Source: Opitutales bacterium (lineage in GTDB: Bacteria > Verrucomicrobiota > Verrucomicrobiia > Opitutales > JAFGAQ01). Taken from it: a DNA stretch of 42,891 bases. A program made the translations under genes and the position numbers. The notes beneath the pieces were generated by a model that worked only from the letters and a program-made list of their open reading frames with translations, made no database searches and was not told the origin of the DNA. Positions within the stretch are counted from its first letter, which is position 1, and each line of letters begins with the position of its first letter. The stretch spans positions 1 to 42,891 of the forward strand of contig JAKSBQ010000061.1 of NCBI GenBank assembly GCA_022361075.1, read 5' to 3'. Below, piece by piece: positions 30,668 through 38,396 of this stretch.

Positions 30668-32413
30668 ATGAAATTACCTGAGATGAGAAAGCTGATCGTA
30701 CTTTTTTTCCTGTTCGCTGTGACTTTGAGCGCATCGACTCGAATGGACCCCCATCCCAGACCGCATCGGGTTTACGCGAACCTGAATGGTGAATCCTGGG
30801 TGGAGCGTCATGAGCTGGCGGTGGAGCGTGCGCAGAAGGGAGAAGCGAGAGTGATGTTTCTGGGTGATTCGATCACACACTGGTGGGAGATCGAAGGAAG
30901 AGGGCTCGATTCGTGGAAAAGGCACTTTGTGCCTTTGGGAGTAGAGAATCTTGGGTTTGGTGGAGATCGGATCGAACACTTGATCTGGAGGTTGGAAAAC
31001 GGTGAACTGGGCAATCAGCAGCCGGATGTTTTTGTGCTGATGATCGGGACCAATAACTGGAAAATCCACGATGCCAAAACAATCACCATCGGTGTTGATC
31101 GCGTGCTATCTATCCTGAGGAACCATGCTCCGGAGGCGAAGATTCTGCTGCACCATCTTCTACCTCGAGGTGAACCAGATAGTCCGCAGCGAGAAAAAGT
31201 GAATGAGGTGAACGAGTTGCTGAAGTTGTTAAATGACGAGCAATACATTTTTACCGTAGACTCTGCTCATCTTTTTCTGAAAAAAAGCGGTGCTATCCAC
31301 AAAAAGCTAATGCCGGATTTGCTGCATCCGAGTCCAAGGGGATACCGAGAATGGGCGGAGTATTTGAAACCTATCATCGAAGAATTACTCCGAAAAACAG
31401 GAGACGACTATTTTGCGGAGTGGAAGCAGGTGAAGAAGCAAGGGGAGGGTGTTCCGCTCTTCGTAGATCCAAATACTCACGGCTCATGCGATCCGGAGAT
31501 TATCTTTAATCCGTGGGACGAGCATTGGTATATTTATTACACTGCTCGACGTCCTCATATGCAGAATACTTTTCTCGGAACACCCTTGGGAGTGATTCGT
31601 TCGAGAGATCTGAAGGATTGGGAGTTTTTAGGTTACACTAACTTGGGGAATGGTGACCATCGGCCCTGGACGAACGGAACTTTTTGGGCACCGGCGATCA
31701 TCGAGCATCAAGGAAGACTACACATGTTTGTAACGATCAAGGACGATTTGATTCCGGATCGCGGACCTTGGGGTGGTTATCCCGGTAGTATCATTCATTA
31801 CAGCACGTCGGTGGATCGTCCTGTCGACGGATGGAAGCTAGAGGGTCGAATGCACGAACGGGGGCTAACGACGATCGACGCTAGCATTTTCAAAGGCAAA
31901 GACGGTTTTCAGCTATGGTTTAAAGGTAAACCAAAAGAAGCCAAAAAGAACGAACTTTACGCGATGAAATCCCTGGACCTGAGAAATTGGGAAGAAGCAG
32001 ATTTCACTCCCAGTGACGTTTTTAATGAGTCCGTGACAGGATCGGATTTCGAGGAAGCGCCTTATGTCTTTTATTGGAAGGATCGTTATTGGTTGATCAC
32101 TGACCCACACCTTGGGCTTTTTGTTTATCACAGCGAAGATGCGGAGCATTGGAAGTTTCAAGGAACAATTCTCAGAGCAGGAGGAACTCGTCCATTCGAC
32201 GGTAACCTGGCGAGACACTGCAGTGTTGCGGTAATCGAGGATCGAGCTTTCATCTTTTATCATGTTGAGCCTTGGCGGCAGTATGAAAGCAAGACTCCTA
32301 TTTTTAAACAATCCCTGAGAAACCGAAGAGCGGTTCTTCAGATGGCAGAGCTCAAGATCGTGGACGGGCAGTTGACGTGTGATCGCGATCAGAAGCTCGT
32401 ATTTGGCGACTGA
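30668..32413 (+). CDS. Two-domain enzyme: SGNH/GDSL esterase fused to GH43-like propeller
   Basis: The preferred start is ATG 30668 (581 residues); a GTG two codons upstream is possible. After an export signal (to about residue 23) comes an SGNH hydrolase domain (55-245): block I GDSIT with nucleophile Ser68, block II LGFGGDRIEHLIWRL, block III GTNN (127-130), and block V DLLH with Asp217 and His220, as in PAF-acetylhydrolase-like acyl-esterases. From about 260 a five-bladed GH43-type propeller follows: base Asp275 (SCDPEIIF), FWAPAII (339-345), pKa-tuning Asp404 (TTIDASIF) and acid Glu463 in EEAPYVF, where EGP is usual. One polypeptide could thus remove acyl groups and cleave the sugar. Its 3' end overlaps a convergent gene by 25 bp. 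GH117-like activity cannot be excluded. Confidence 0.88.
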   Translation: MKLPEMRKLIVLFFLFAVTLSASTRMDPHPRPHRVYANLNGESWVERHELAVERAQKGEARVMFLGDSITHWWEIEGRGLDSWKRHFVPLGVENLGFGGDRIEHLIWRLENGELGNQQPDVFVLMIGTNNWKIHDAKTITIGVDRVLSILRNHAPEAKILLHHLLPRGEPDSPQREKVNEVNELLKLLNDEQYIFTVDSAHLFLKKSGAIHKKLMPDLLHPSPRGYREWAEYLKPIIEELLRKTGDDYFAEWKQVKKQGEGVPLFVDPNTHGSCDPEIIFNPWDEHWYIYYTARRPHMQNTFLGTPLGVIRSRDLKDWEFLGYTNLGNGDHRPWTNGTFWAPAIIEHQGRLHMFVTIKDDLIPDRGPWGGYPGSIIHYSTSVDRPVDGWKLEGRMHERGLTTIDASIFKGKDGFQLWFKGKPKEAKKNELYAMKSLDLRNWEEADFTPSDVFNESVTGSDFEEAPYVFYWKDRYWLITDPHLGLFVYHSEDAEHWKFQGTILRAGGTRPFDGNLARHCSVAVIEDRAFIFYHVEPWRQYESKTPIFKQSLRNRRAVLQMAELKIVDGQLTCDRDQKLVFGD

Positions 32414-33102
32414 GCTTCTGGACCGGGGCCGTATTCGATGTAAATATCGTCGTCCGCTATGATTACCCGATCGGGGTTCTGCTGATAGAGGTATTTCGAG
32501 AAAGTTTGAGGGAGGCAGACCTTCGGGGTCTGGACGGTTTGGTCGGAATGCTTAGTTAGAAACTTGGATATGGAGGAACTGCAAAAAGGACCTTCGACGT
32601 CTGTTTCGTAAGCAATGATTTCCCCATCATTTTCGGGTGTAAGCATGCGAATGAGTTTGTTTGCAATCTCGACATCGACGTGAAATTCGAACACTTCCGT
32701 CTTTTGGGTCGGGTTGACCTCTCTGAACTTAAGGTAGTCTTTAACAGTCGGCACAGGATCAACCACGACATCTTTCACTCTTTTGGCCTTTGGTCCTTTT
32801 TTCTTCTTACCGTAGCCTCCCTCTGGGTCCCAGAAAACGGCCCCAAGCTCTGGCGAGTAGACCCTGAGCGCTGTATGGAGAGGGATTAGTTTTCCATACA
32901 TGATGAAAATATGAATTTTTGGAATTTCTCCATCTTCTATGTCAGAATCAGCGAGAGGGGTGCTCCTGGGAATCCATGTATCCGGAAGATTAGGAGGCGG
33001 ATTGCTGATGCAACCGGAAAACAACAGGGTCAGTGGTAGTATGCCTCTTCGACAAAGACCGATGAATGAATACTTGAGATACTTGACTATCAATTCTGCC
33101 AA
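32389..33102 (-). CDS. Putative lipoprotein, possible permuted papain-like (YiiX/NlpC-type) fold
   Basis: A frame of 237 codons with no family I can name firmly. The hydrophobic leader ends LLFSGC, so Cys31 is a likely lipidation site. A TTG at 33102 or TTG at 33093 must serve as start, as no in-frame ATG exists; TTG 33093 gives a more typical leader. The mature part has LHTALRVYSPELGAVFWDPE (His76) and GPFCSSSISKFL (Cys174), an order of His then Cys that recalls circularly permuted papain-like hydrolases (YiiX/LRAT group), which act on amides or acyl esters. A Lys-rich loop (KKKKGPKAKR) lies between them. It points toward the SGNH-GH43 gene and overlaps its end by 25 bp. The function is inferred only. 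Confidence 0.6.
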   Translation of the reverse strand: MAELIVKYLKYSFIGLCRRGILPLTLLFSGCISNPPPNLPDTWIPRSTPLADSDIEDGEIPKIHIFIMYGKLIPLHTALRVYSPELGAVFWDPEGGYGKKKKGPKAKRVKDVVVDPVPTVKDYLKFREVNPTQKTEVFEFHVDVEIANKLIRMLTPENDGEIIAYETDVEGPFCSSSISKFLTKHSDQTVQTPKVCLPQTFSKYLYQQNPDRVIIADDDIYIEYGPGPEAQSPNTSF

Positions 33103-33328
33103 ACCATTGGGGTTAGTAGTTAAGCGTATTGGATGAGTTGGCTCTGGATCTGATTTTGCCTGAAAACAACTCTATCTGCCGGGTAGCACAGTGTATGATC
33201 TCGGCTGATTTGTAATCAATGACAAAGTATCAGGCTTTTGTCTCTTGAATTTTCAGTCTTGTCGAGACCACCGTAACCATGCGTCTGGACTGTCTAGAGC
33301 TATGGGTCGATGGTGAGTTTACTCATCG

Positions 33329-33345
33329 GTATTGTCGGTCAATAC
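33329..33345. repeat. Inverted repeat in the 33103-33555 intergenic region
   Basis: GTATTG (33329-33334) and CAATAC (33340-33345) flank TCGGT. It is in the left half of a 453-bp gap between the minus-strand lipoprotein gene and the ArsR operon. The left half otherwise shows nothing coding that I can support; the right half (from about 33400) carries the ArsR-type palindromes listed separately. Confidence 0.35.
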
Positions 33346-33408
33346 AATAGAGTTTTGTTTTTTTATAGCTGGCTCAATTGTGTTTCTTGAATCACAGACA
33401 AAATTAAT

Positions 33409-33428
33409 AATTAACTAAAGGGTTAATT
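33409..33428. promoter_or_regulatory. ArsR-type operator candidate 1
   Basis: AATTAAC-TAAAGG-GTTAATT is a perfect inverted repeat with 7-bp arms and a 6-bp spacer. Its core TTAAC-N6-GTTAA recurs twice more downstream, up to the first codons of the ArsR gene, which strongly suggests a shared recognition sequence. Confidence 0.6.
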
Positions 33429-33454
33429 GTTGCTTGACTTGGTGTTTTAATTAA

Positions 33455-33478
33455 ATATTTAACTTATTTGTTAAATAT
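33455..33478. promoter_or_regulatory. ArsR-type operator candidate 2
   Basis: ATATTTAAC-TTATTT-GTTAAATAT is a perfect 24-bp inverted repeat with 9-bp arms and the same 6-bp spacer and TTAAC/GTTAA core as the sites at 33409 and 33563. Its centre is 48 bp from that of the first site. It is the strongest of the three and lies 77 bp before the ArsR start. Confidence 0.7.
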
Positions 33479-33555
33479 ATGTTTTGACTAATGACTCTGA
33501 AGCTATCTGTCCCCCTCATGATTCCTAATGTTTATAAATTTGCATATAGATTTTT

Positions 33556-33948
33556 ATGATTATTAACAATAAGGTTAACTTTTTGGATCCCTCGCTGGAT
33601 CCTCTTTTTCATGCGCTTTCAGATGTGACCCGGCGACGGATGGTTCTGGATGCACATCAGAAGCCTCATACAGCAGGAGAGCTCGCAAGGCCGCACTCCA
33701 TGTCGCTGCCTGCAATCTCAAAGCACCTGAAGGTTTTAGAAAATGCCGGACTTGTTCATCGGCAAATAGAAGGTAAAACGCATATTTTTACTACAAAAAC
33801 TGAAGCCCTTGTGAAGGCTCAGAGTGTGCTTAATGAACTGACTCAATTCTGGCATGACCGTTTAAACGAATTGGAAGACTACATCGGTCAAGAGAGGAAA
33901 GAGGACTCAGACTCTGAACAAGAAAAACTACCTACCGAACTTTTATAA
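33556..33948 (+). CDS. ArsR-family transcriptional regulator
   Basis: A 130-residue winged-helix repressor. LDPLFHALSDVTRRRMVL (14-31) is the family's opening helix, HTAGELARP begins the second, MSLPAISKHLKVLENAGLV (49-67) is the recognition helix region, and HRQIEGKTHIFTT forms the wing. The usual metal-binding ELCVCDL motif is absent, so it is not an arsenic-type sensor; it belongs with the non-metal ArsR proteins paired with SRPBCC genes. The partner SRPBCC gene starts 16 bp downstream. Three TTAAC-N6-GTTAA palindromes lie upstream and at codons 3-8, which argues for tight self-repression. The ATG at 33556 lacks a Shine-Dalgarno; a TTG at 33583 is the only other plausible start. Confidence 0.92.
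   Translation: MIINNKVNFLDPSLDPLFHALSDVTRRRMVLDAHQKPHTAGELARPHSMSLPAISKHLKVLENAGLVHRQIEGKTHIFTTKTEALVKAQSVLNELTQFWHDRLNELEDYIGQERKEDSDSEQEKLPTELL
33563..33578. promoter_or_regulatory. ArsR-type operator candidate 3, inside the start of the gene
   Basis: TTAAC-AATAAG-GTTAA repeats the same 16-bp core as the two upstream sites but falls at codons 3-8 of the ArsR reading frame, 104 bp (centre to centre) from site 2. Binding here would block elongation or the early transcribed region. Confidence 0.55.
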
Positions 33949-33964
33949 CCGAGAAACAAATCAT

Positions 33965-34414
33965 ATGAATCCATCATCAACAACATCCATCCAACAACTC
34001 GTTATCAAGCGTCTCTACCAAACAGATCCAGAGAAGCTTTACGATGCGCTTACCGTTCCGGAAATCATGAATAAATGGTTTTATGGCACTGCTAATGGGA
34101 GAGCAAACTTCATAGGTGAACCGAAAGTTGGCGCGGACTATACAGCTGAGATGTATCACGAGTCAGGTGAATCTTCTGTCTGTGCGGATTATGCTCCACA
34201 CGGAAAGTATCTGGAGTTGGAGCGACCCAAAAAAATCGTATTCACGTGGATATCAGAAGGATTTGTCGACGATAGCATTGTGACGATCGAGCTTAGGGCG
34301 GTGGATGGTCAAACAGAACTGACACTTACTCACGAATTACCGGCTGAATCTGTCACTCCACACACGGAAGGCTGGAACAATTGTCTAAACCACCTTGCCG
34401 AGCTTTTTAGCTAA
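33965..34414 (+). CDS. SRPBCC/AHSA1-like domain protein
   Basis: A 149-residue cytoplasmic protein of the START/Bet v1-like fold, Aha1 C-terminal-like group. Typical features are IKRLYQTDPEKLYDALTVPEIMNKWF near the N-terminus, the ANFIGEPKVGADYTAEM strand pair, LELERPKKIVFTWISEGF and the closing helix EGWNNCLNHLAELF. Such proteins bind small hydrophobic ligands, and their genes are very often coupled to ArsR regulators, as here (16 bp gap). The pair could be a small-molecule or stress response module unrelated to the sulfatases. The start is preceded by GAGAAACAAATCAT, one of the few near-purine-rich leaders of this window. No obvious ligand can be named. Confidence 0.9.
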   Translation: MNPSSTTSIQQLVIKRLYQTDPEKLYDALTVPEIMNKWFYGTANGRANFIGEPKVGADYTAEMYHESGESSVCADYAPHGKYLELERPKKIVFTWISEGFVDDSIVTIELRAVDGQTELTLTHELPAESVTPHTEGWNNCLNHLAELFS

Positions 34415-34464
34415 TGAGGATCATTTTTTCTATCCTTTAATGCTCTAAAATCAGCGATGTTATC

Positions 34465-34493
34465 CAGATGATGCGGATGAAAGGCATCATCTG
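34465..34493. terminator. Hairpin between convergent genes
   Basis: CAGATGATGC (34465-34474) and GCATCATCTG (34484-34493) form a perfect 10-bp stem with a 9-nt loop, midway between the SRPBCC stop and the convergent SBBP gene stop. It has no T tract on either side, so a bidirectional terminator or RNA 3'-end protector is plausible. Confidence 0.55.
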
Positions 34494-34511
34494 ATGAATA
34501 GACCGTGCGTT

Positions 34512-35987
34512 TTACGGATTTGGCTGAGCTGTATCAATTAGCGTGATAAAGAGATTTCCTCCTCCTTTACCCCATTTGGTATTCTCAAAATTTTTGAAGT
34601 GAGAATCGTCTGTGACGGGGAAATCGGTAGACTGGGTGATCCCTGAGACCAGTATGCGATTTCTGCCCGCCACAGCTCCCTGCATGCCGCTTTCACTGCT
34701 ATTACCACCTAGGTAGGTTGCGTAATCTATCTTTTGATTTTTGAGATCGAAAACTAATGCAAAGCAATCAATCTCTCCACCGAGATGGCGGTCGGCCGCA
34801 TTTTTCGTAGTGGGAAAGTCTTTGGATTTAGTAAGTCCTACAATCACAATTCGCCCTGAGTCGTCGAGAAAGACGTGACTAAGCTCTTCGTAATCACTAC
34901 CTCCGAAAATGCTGGAGAATCGAAGTTCTCCATTTTTACTCAATTGCGCGATTAGGATGTCCTGTGTACCGCGGAGTTGTTTGCGTTCAGTTCCCTCTAC
35001 AACGGGGTAGTCGGGCGATGAGGTATTACAGGCGAACACGATACTTCCATCCTTTAGATAGACAAATCTTGAGGCATTTTCATTTTTAAAACCTCCGAAC
35101 AGTTGAGAGAAAATGAGCTTGCTGCCGTCAGAACTGACAAGGCTGATACCCAAGTCCTTTTCACCGCTCAGAGCCTTGTCGCTTGGACTGTTGACGATGG
35201 GGTAGTCTTTCGATTCTGTAAGACCCCCGATTAGAACGTTTCCTTCCTGATCAACTGCCAGACCTGCTGGCATGTCGGTTCCGTTACCTCCTACAAAGGT
35301 GGAGAATAGTAGTCTTTTGCCATCGGACGTAAATTTTGCGACTACACCATCTCCAAACTCGCCGCCGTTATGTGTGGTATCGTAACTGCCTTCTGTTACA
35401 GGAAAATTGCTACCTAATGTGCCTCCCATTACACAAATATTTCCTTCGGGATCGATACTCAGATCCCAGATTTCTTCAGAATCCTCACTACCAAAATAGG
35501 TTGCAAAAATAAGTTTCGTAAGATCAGGAGAGAATTTTGCAATCCACCCGTCTCCCCATTTTCCACCGTTATAGGTGTTGTCATAAGCTCCTTGAGTAGT
35601 AGGCAAATCAGTTGCATTGGTGCCTCCGGCTACATACACGAATCCTTCGTTATCAGTAGTGATCGCGTAAGGGTAGGTTTGTTTGCTGGAACCAAATAAC
35701 GTGTTGGCAATGATTTTTCCGTCAGCAGATAATCTTATGATAAGGCATTTATGCTGGTTGATATGGGTATCCCAACCTTCGGGGGCCATTGTGAAACCCT
35801 TCAAAGCAATAGGTCCGGTGATACAGATATCACCGTTTGGGGCATTAGTGACTCTTCCGTGCTTCCAAGGCATGTTCGCCCGAACAGGTCCTAGCAGATT
35901 TGAAAAAAGTGGGGCCGAAGAATCGTTGGAAACGAGAATTTGGTGGATTAAACTAAGAGCAATTAACAGGGCAGCAGTTTTTCTCAT
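34512..35987 (-). CDS. Secreted SBBP-repeat beta-propeller protein
   Basis: A 491-residue exported protein (signal peptide about 1-19) made of repeated blades with the SBBP (seven-bladed propeller) pattern: a phrase like DxEGxVYVAGGTxxxDLPTT, then GxGWIAKFSPDLTKLIFATYFGG, recurring about six to seven times (for example GGLTESKDYPI, VGLTKSKDFPTT, SGITQSTDFPVT, and STFVGGNGTD, SSIFGGSDYEE, ATYLGGNSSES). Such propellers act as extracellular binding scaffolds; no catalytic residues are evident. The start is preceded by AAACCCCACTCC and no Shine-Dalgarno. It faces the ArsR pair and is divergent from the next sulfatase, with 230 bp between the two starts. A link to glycan binding is only inferred from context. 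Confidence 0.88.
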   Translation of the reverse strand: MRKTAALLIALSLIHQILVSNDSSAPLFSNLLGPVRANMPWKHGRVTNAPNGDICITGPIALKGFTMAPEGWDTHINQHKCLIIRLSADGKIIANTLFGSSKQTYPYAITTDNEGFVYVAGGTNATDLPTTQGAYDNTYNGGKWGDGWIAKFSPDLTKLIFATYFGSEDSEEIWDLSIDPEGNICVMGGTLGSNFPVTEGSYDTTHNGGEFGDGVVAKFTSDGKRLLFSTFVGGNGTDMPAGLAVDQEGNVLIGGLTESKDYPIVNSPSDKALSGEKDLGISLVSSDGSKLIFSQLFGGFKNENASRFVYLKDGSIVFACNTSSPDYPVVEGTERKQLRGTQDILIAQLSKNGELRFSSIFGGSDYEELSHVFLDDSGRIVIVGLTKSKDFPTTKNAADRHLGGEIDCFALVFDLKNQKIDYATYLGGNSSESGMQGAVAGRNRILVSGITQSTDFPVTDDSHFKNFENTKWGKGGGNLFITLIDTAQPNP

Positions 35988-36114
35988 CGTTGGAGTGGGG
36001 TTTGAAAATCTTAATCAGTGGTTACTGTTCGATACACTTGGTCTCGAGTTTATCCTTCAATAGATTTGTGCCGTAGAGGTGAAGCGTAAGGCAGAGTGAG
36101 AACTATTTAATAAT

Positions 36115-36137
36115 TAAACAGTTGCAATAATTGTTTA
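36115..36137. promoter_or_regulatory. Inverted repeat upstream of the 36218 sulfatase
   Basis: TAAACA-N11-TGTTTA spans 36115-36137, in the divergent gap 35988-36217, 80 bp before the sulfatase start. The spacer includes AGTTGCAATAATT (36120-36132), an 11 of 13 match to the reverse complement of the repeat next to the LacI gene (AGTTGCATTATTT). It is therefore a possible second target of that regulator. Confidence 0.35.
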
Positions 36138-36217
36138 TTAGTTTAATTTTGAAGCTGAGCCAGGTTCTTACGACACTGAAGAATTTGGTGTTATTACCCT
36201 TAAAAAACGCTTTTTCC

Positions 36218-37648
36218 ATGAAACACGTGATTTTACTGTTGTTTTTCGGATGTATCACACTGTCTGCTACTGATCGTCCGAATGTGGTGTTCTTACTTGT
36301 AGATGATCTTGGTTATGGAGATCTGGCCTGCTACGGGAGTCCTTTTAACGAGACTCCGAATATCGATCGTTTGGCATCCGAGGGAGCCAAATTTATGCAG
36401 TCTTACTCTGCATGTACGGTATGTTCCCCGAGTCGGGCCGCAATTTTAACGGGTCAATATCCTGCTAGGTTGAAGCTGACTGATTGGATATCAGGTCACA
36501 AGAAGCCTTGGGCAAAGCTTAAGGTTCCTGATTGGAAGATGCTGATGGAGCATGATGAAAAGACGATGCCCGAAGCGTTCCAGGAAGCTGGCTATCAAAC
36601 CCAGTTTATAGGAAAATGGCACCTTTTGCCTCTGGAAAATCCAGAAATCATGGATGAGCATTATCCGGAATCGCATGGATTTGATCATAATATCGCAGGC
36701 CGCGAGTGGGGGCAGCCTAAAGGAAGGGGCAGATATTTTCATCCCTTTGATATGCCGAATTTGGAGAGTGAAGAGGGGGAATACCTTACTGATGCTCTGA
36801 CTGACGAGGCTCTGAACTACATTGAAAGTCGTGAGAAGGGAACCCCCTTTTTCCTTTATCTCTCCTATTACACGGTGCACACACCGATTATGGGACGTCC
36901 TGATTTGGTCGAAAAATACAAGGCGAAGTATGACGCCGGAGGTTGGAATTTCGAAAATTCGAACGACGTGGTGGAGTTTGCAGGGATGGTGGAAGCCTTG
37001 GATGAAAGTGTGGGCAGGATTTTAGACTGTTTGGAATCGAGAGGGCTGAGCGACGATACGATCATAGTTTTTACTTCTGACAATGGTGGACTTGACCGGT
37101 TTTCGGATAATGGCGTTCTTCGGTCAGGAAAGGGTACACCCTATGAAGGAGGAATTCGTGTGCCTTTGATCATAAAGGCTCCTGAACAAAAAGGGAAAGG
37201 ATCGATGATTGAACAACCAGTGATCGGCACTGATCTTTATCCCACTTTGCTGAGTCTCGTAAACTTGCCGCTGGAACCTGAAGCTCATTTGGACGGGACA
37301 AGTCTTGTCGGGTTGATTGATGGAAACTTGTATTCGAGAGAAACGCTTTTTTGGCATTACCCTCATTATCACAAAGCTAAACCCAATGGTATCATTAGAG
37401 ATTGTAACTGGAAACTGATCGAATATTTCGAGGATGGGCAGTTGGAACTCTATGACTTGGGTAACGATCTCTCTGAGGATAAAAATCTAGCCGAGGACGA
37501 GCCTGAAAAAGTGCGACAGTTGCACCGGAAACTTCAAGATTGGCGAAAAGCGGTGGGTGCCCAGTCGATGAATCCAAATCCAAACTACCGCGCTGATATG
37601 GAGGGAATGAGTCGTCAAAGAGGTGAGAAATACTTAAAGCAAGGGTAG
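36218..37648 (+). CDS. Secreted S1-family sulfatase
   Basis: The preferred start is ATG 36218 (476 residues), which begins a standard signal peptide (MKHVILLLFFGCITLSA) after a TACCCT tract. The frame is open to 36131, but that extension would cover an operator-like palindrome. VDDLGYGDLACYG carries the metal ligands. The formylglycine motif is CSPSR with Cys69. GKWHLLPLENPE, YTVHTPIMGRPDLV and TSDNGG with GKGTPYEGGIRVPLI follow; FWHYPHYHKAKPNG near the C-terminus is typical of the subgroup shared with the sulfatase at 21172. It stands apart from the main cluster and may respond to a related sulfated substrate. The next gene starts 118 bp downstream. Confidence 0.94.
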   Translation: MKHVILLLFFGCITLSATDRPNVVFLLVDDLGYGDLACYGSPFNETPNIDRLASEGAKFMQSYSACTVCSPSRAAILTGQYPARLKLTDWISGHKKPWAKLKVPDWKMLMEHDEKTMPEAFQEAGYQTQFIGKWHLLPLENPEIMDEHYPESHGFDHNIAGREWGQPKGRGRYFHPFDMPNLESEEGEYLTDALTDEALNYIESREKGTPFFLYLSYYTVHTPIMGRPDLVEKYKAKYDAGGWNFENSNDVVEFAGMVEALDESVGRILDCLESRGLSDDTIIVFTSDNGGLDRFSDNGVLRSGKGTPYEGGIRVPLIIKAPEQKGKGSMIEQPVIGTDLYPTLLSLVNLPLEPEAHLDGTSLVGLIDGNLYSRETLFWHYPHYHKAKPNGIIRDCNWKLIEYFEDGQLELYDLGNDLSEDKNLAEDEPEKVRQLHRKLQDWRKAVGAQSMNPNPNYRADMEGMSRQRGEKYLKQG

Positions 37649-37766
37649 TAAATAAGCAAAATTCATTTGATCTATTAGGAGTGAATCTAGTTTTTCAGAG
37701 ATGCAACGAGTCCGGTAAGTTAATCGTCGTCCTATTCAATAACCTTCTATCAAAAGAAAACATACG

Positions 37767-38393
37767 ATGAAAAAGTCTATTGTTCTATTCGCGGCCGTAT
37801 GGACCGCTACATTCGCTGCTCAGGCTGAAACTGAATCGATTCCCTTAACCCCTGAAAATCTCCTGTTGCACTACAGCAAGGCGGAGTTTGTAGAGTTTAA
37901 AGGGAATGAAGCGGTTCATCTGCGGAACACACCTGCAAAGCGTGATGGGGCCGTAGCCTTCATCAAGGGTAAGGGTTTTATTGAAGGAATCATCGAGGTT
38001 GACATTGCTTCGGAGCGTTTTGCGGGGATCGCTTTCAGAGCGCAGGACTCGGACCGTTACGACAAGGTCTATTTCAGACCATTTAACTCGGGTACAGAAA
38101 AGCATGAGAACTCAGTTCAATATGTGGTCGGGGGAGTCAAAGAGCTGGGCTGGAAGCCGTTACGAGAAAAGTTTCCGGGGAAGTACGAAGGTGGAGCCGA
38201 TCTTCCTGTGATGGAGTGGTTTACTGCAAAATTTGTGGTGACTGGAAGTCGAGTGGAAGTGTTTGTGAATGATGGTGAAACTCCTGTTCTGGTTGTGGAA
38301 GAGACTTTATCTGGTTTCGAATCGGGTGCCTTCGGTATCTGGGGATGGAACGCTTATTTTGCAAATTTTCGATATACACCTTTGGAAGACTAA
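37767..38393 (+). CDS. Secreted ConA-like (DUF1080-type) domain protein
   Basis: A 208-residue protein with a signal peptide (about 1-20, AAQA). The mature part is one beta-sandwich domain of the laminin-G/concanavalin A-like class: GFIEGIIEVDIASERFAGIAFR, DRYDKVYFRPF, WFTAKFVVTGSRVEVFVND and SGAFGIWGWNAYFANFRY are the alternating strands usual for DUF1080 and related family-16-like domains. DUF1080 proteins include 3-keto-disaccharide hydrolases, but many are only lectin-like, and I cannot see catalytic residues with certainty. The GH30 gene begins 3 bp after its stop, so the two are co-translated and probably act on the same glycan. Confidence 0.8.
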   Translation: MKKSIVLFAAVWTATFAAQAETESIPLTPENLLLHYSKAEFVEFKGNEAVHLRNTPAKRDGAVAFIKGKGFIEGIIEVDIASERFAGIAFRAQDSDRYDKVYFRPFNSGTEKHENSVQYVVGGVKELGWKPLREKFPGKYEGGADLPVMEWFTAKFVVTGSRVEVFVNDGETPVLVVEETLSGFESGAFGIWGWNAYFANFRYTPLED

Positions 38394-38396
38394 TTC

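Noticed and set aside
31495-32400. Possible GH117 (anhydrogalactosidase) assignment for the second domain of the fusion protein
   Set aside because: The D-P, WAP and E-A-P motifs fit GH43-type propellers generally; nothing visible is specific to GH117.
33279-33350. A 23-codon frame (MRLDCLELWVDG...) in the gap before the ArsR gene
   Set aside because: It could be a leader peptide, but there is no ribosome site, conserved feature or link to a structure, and it spans an inverted repeat.
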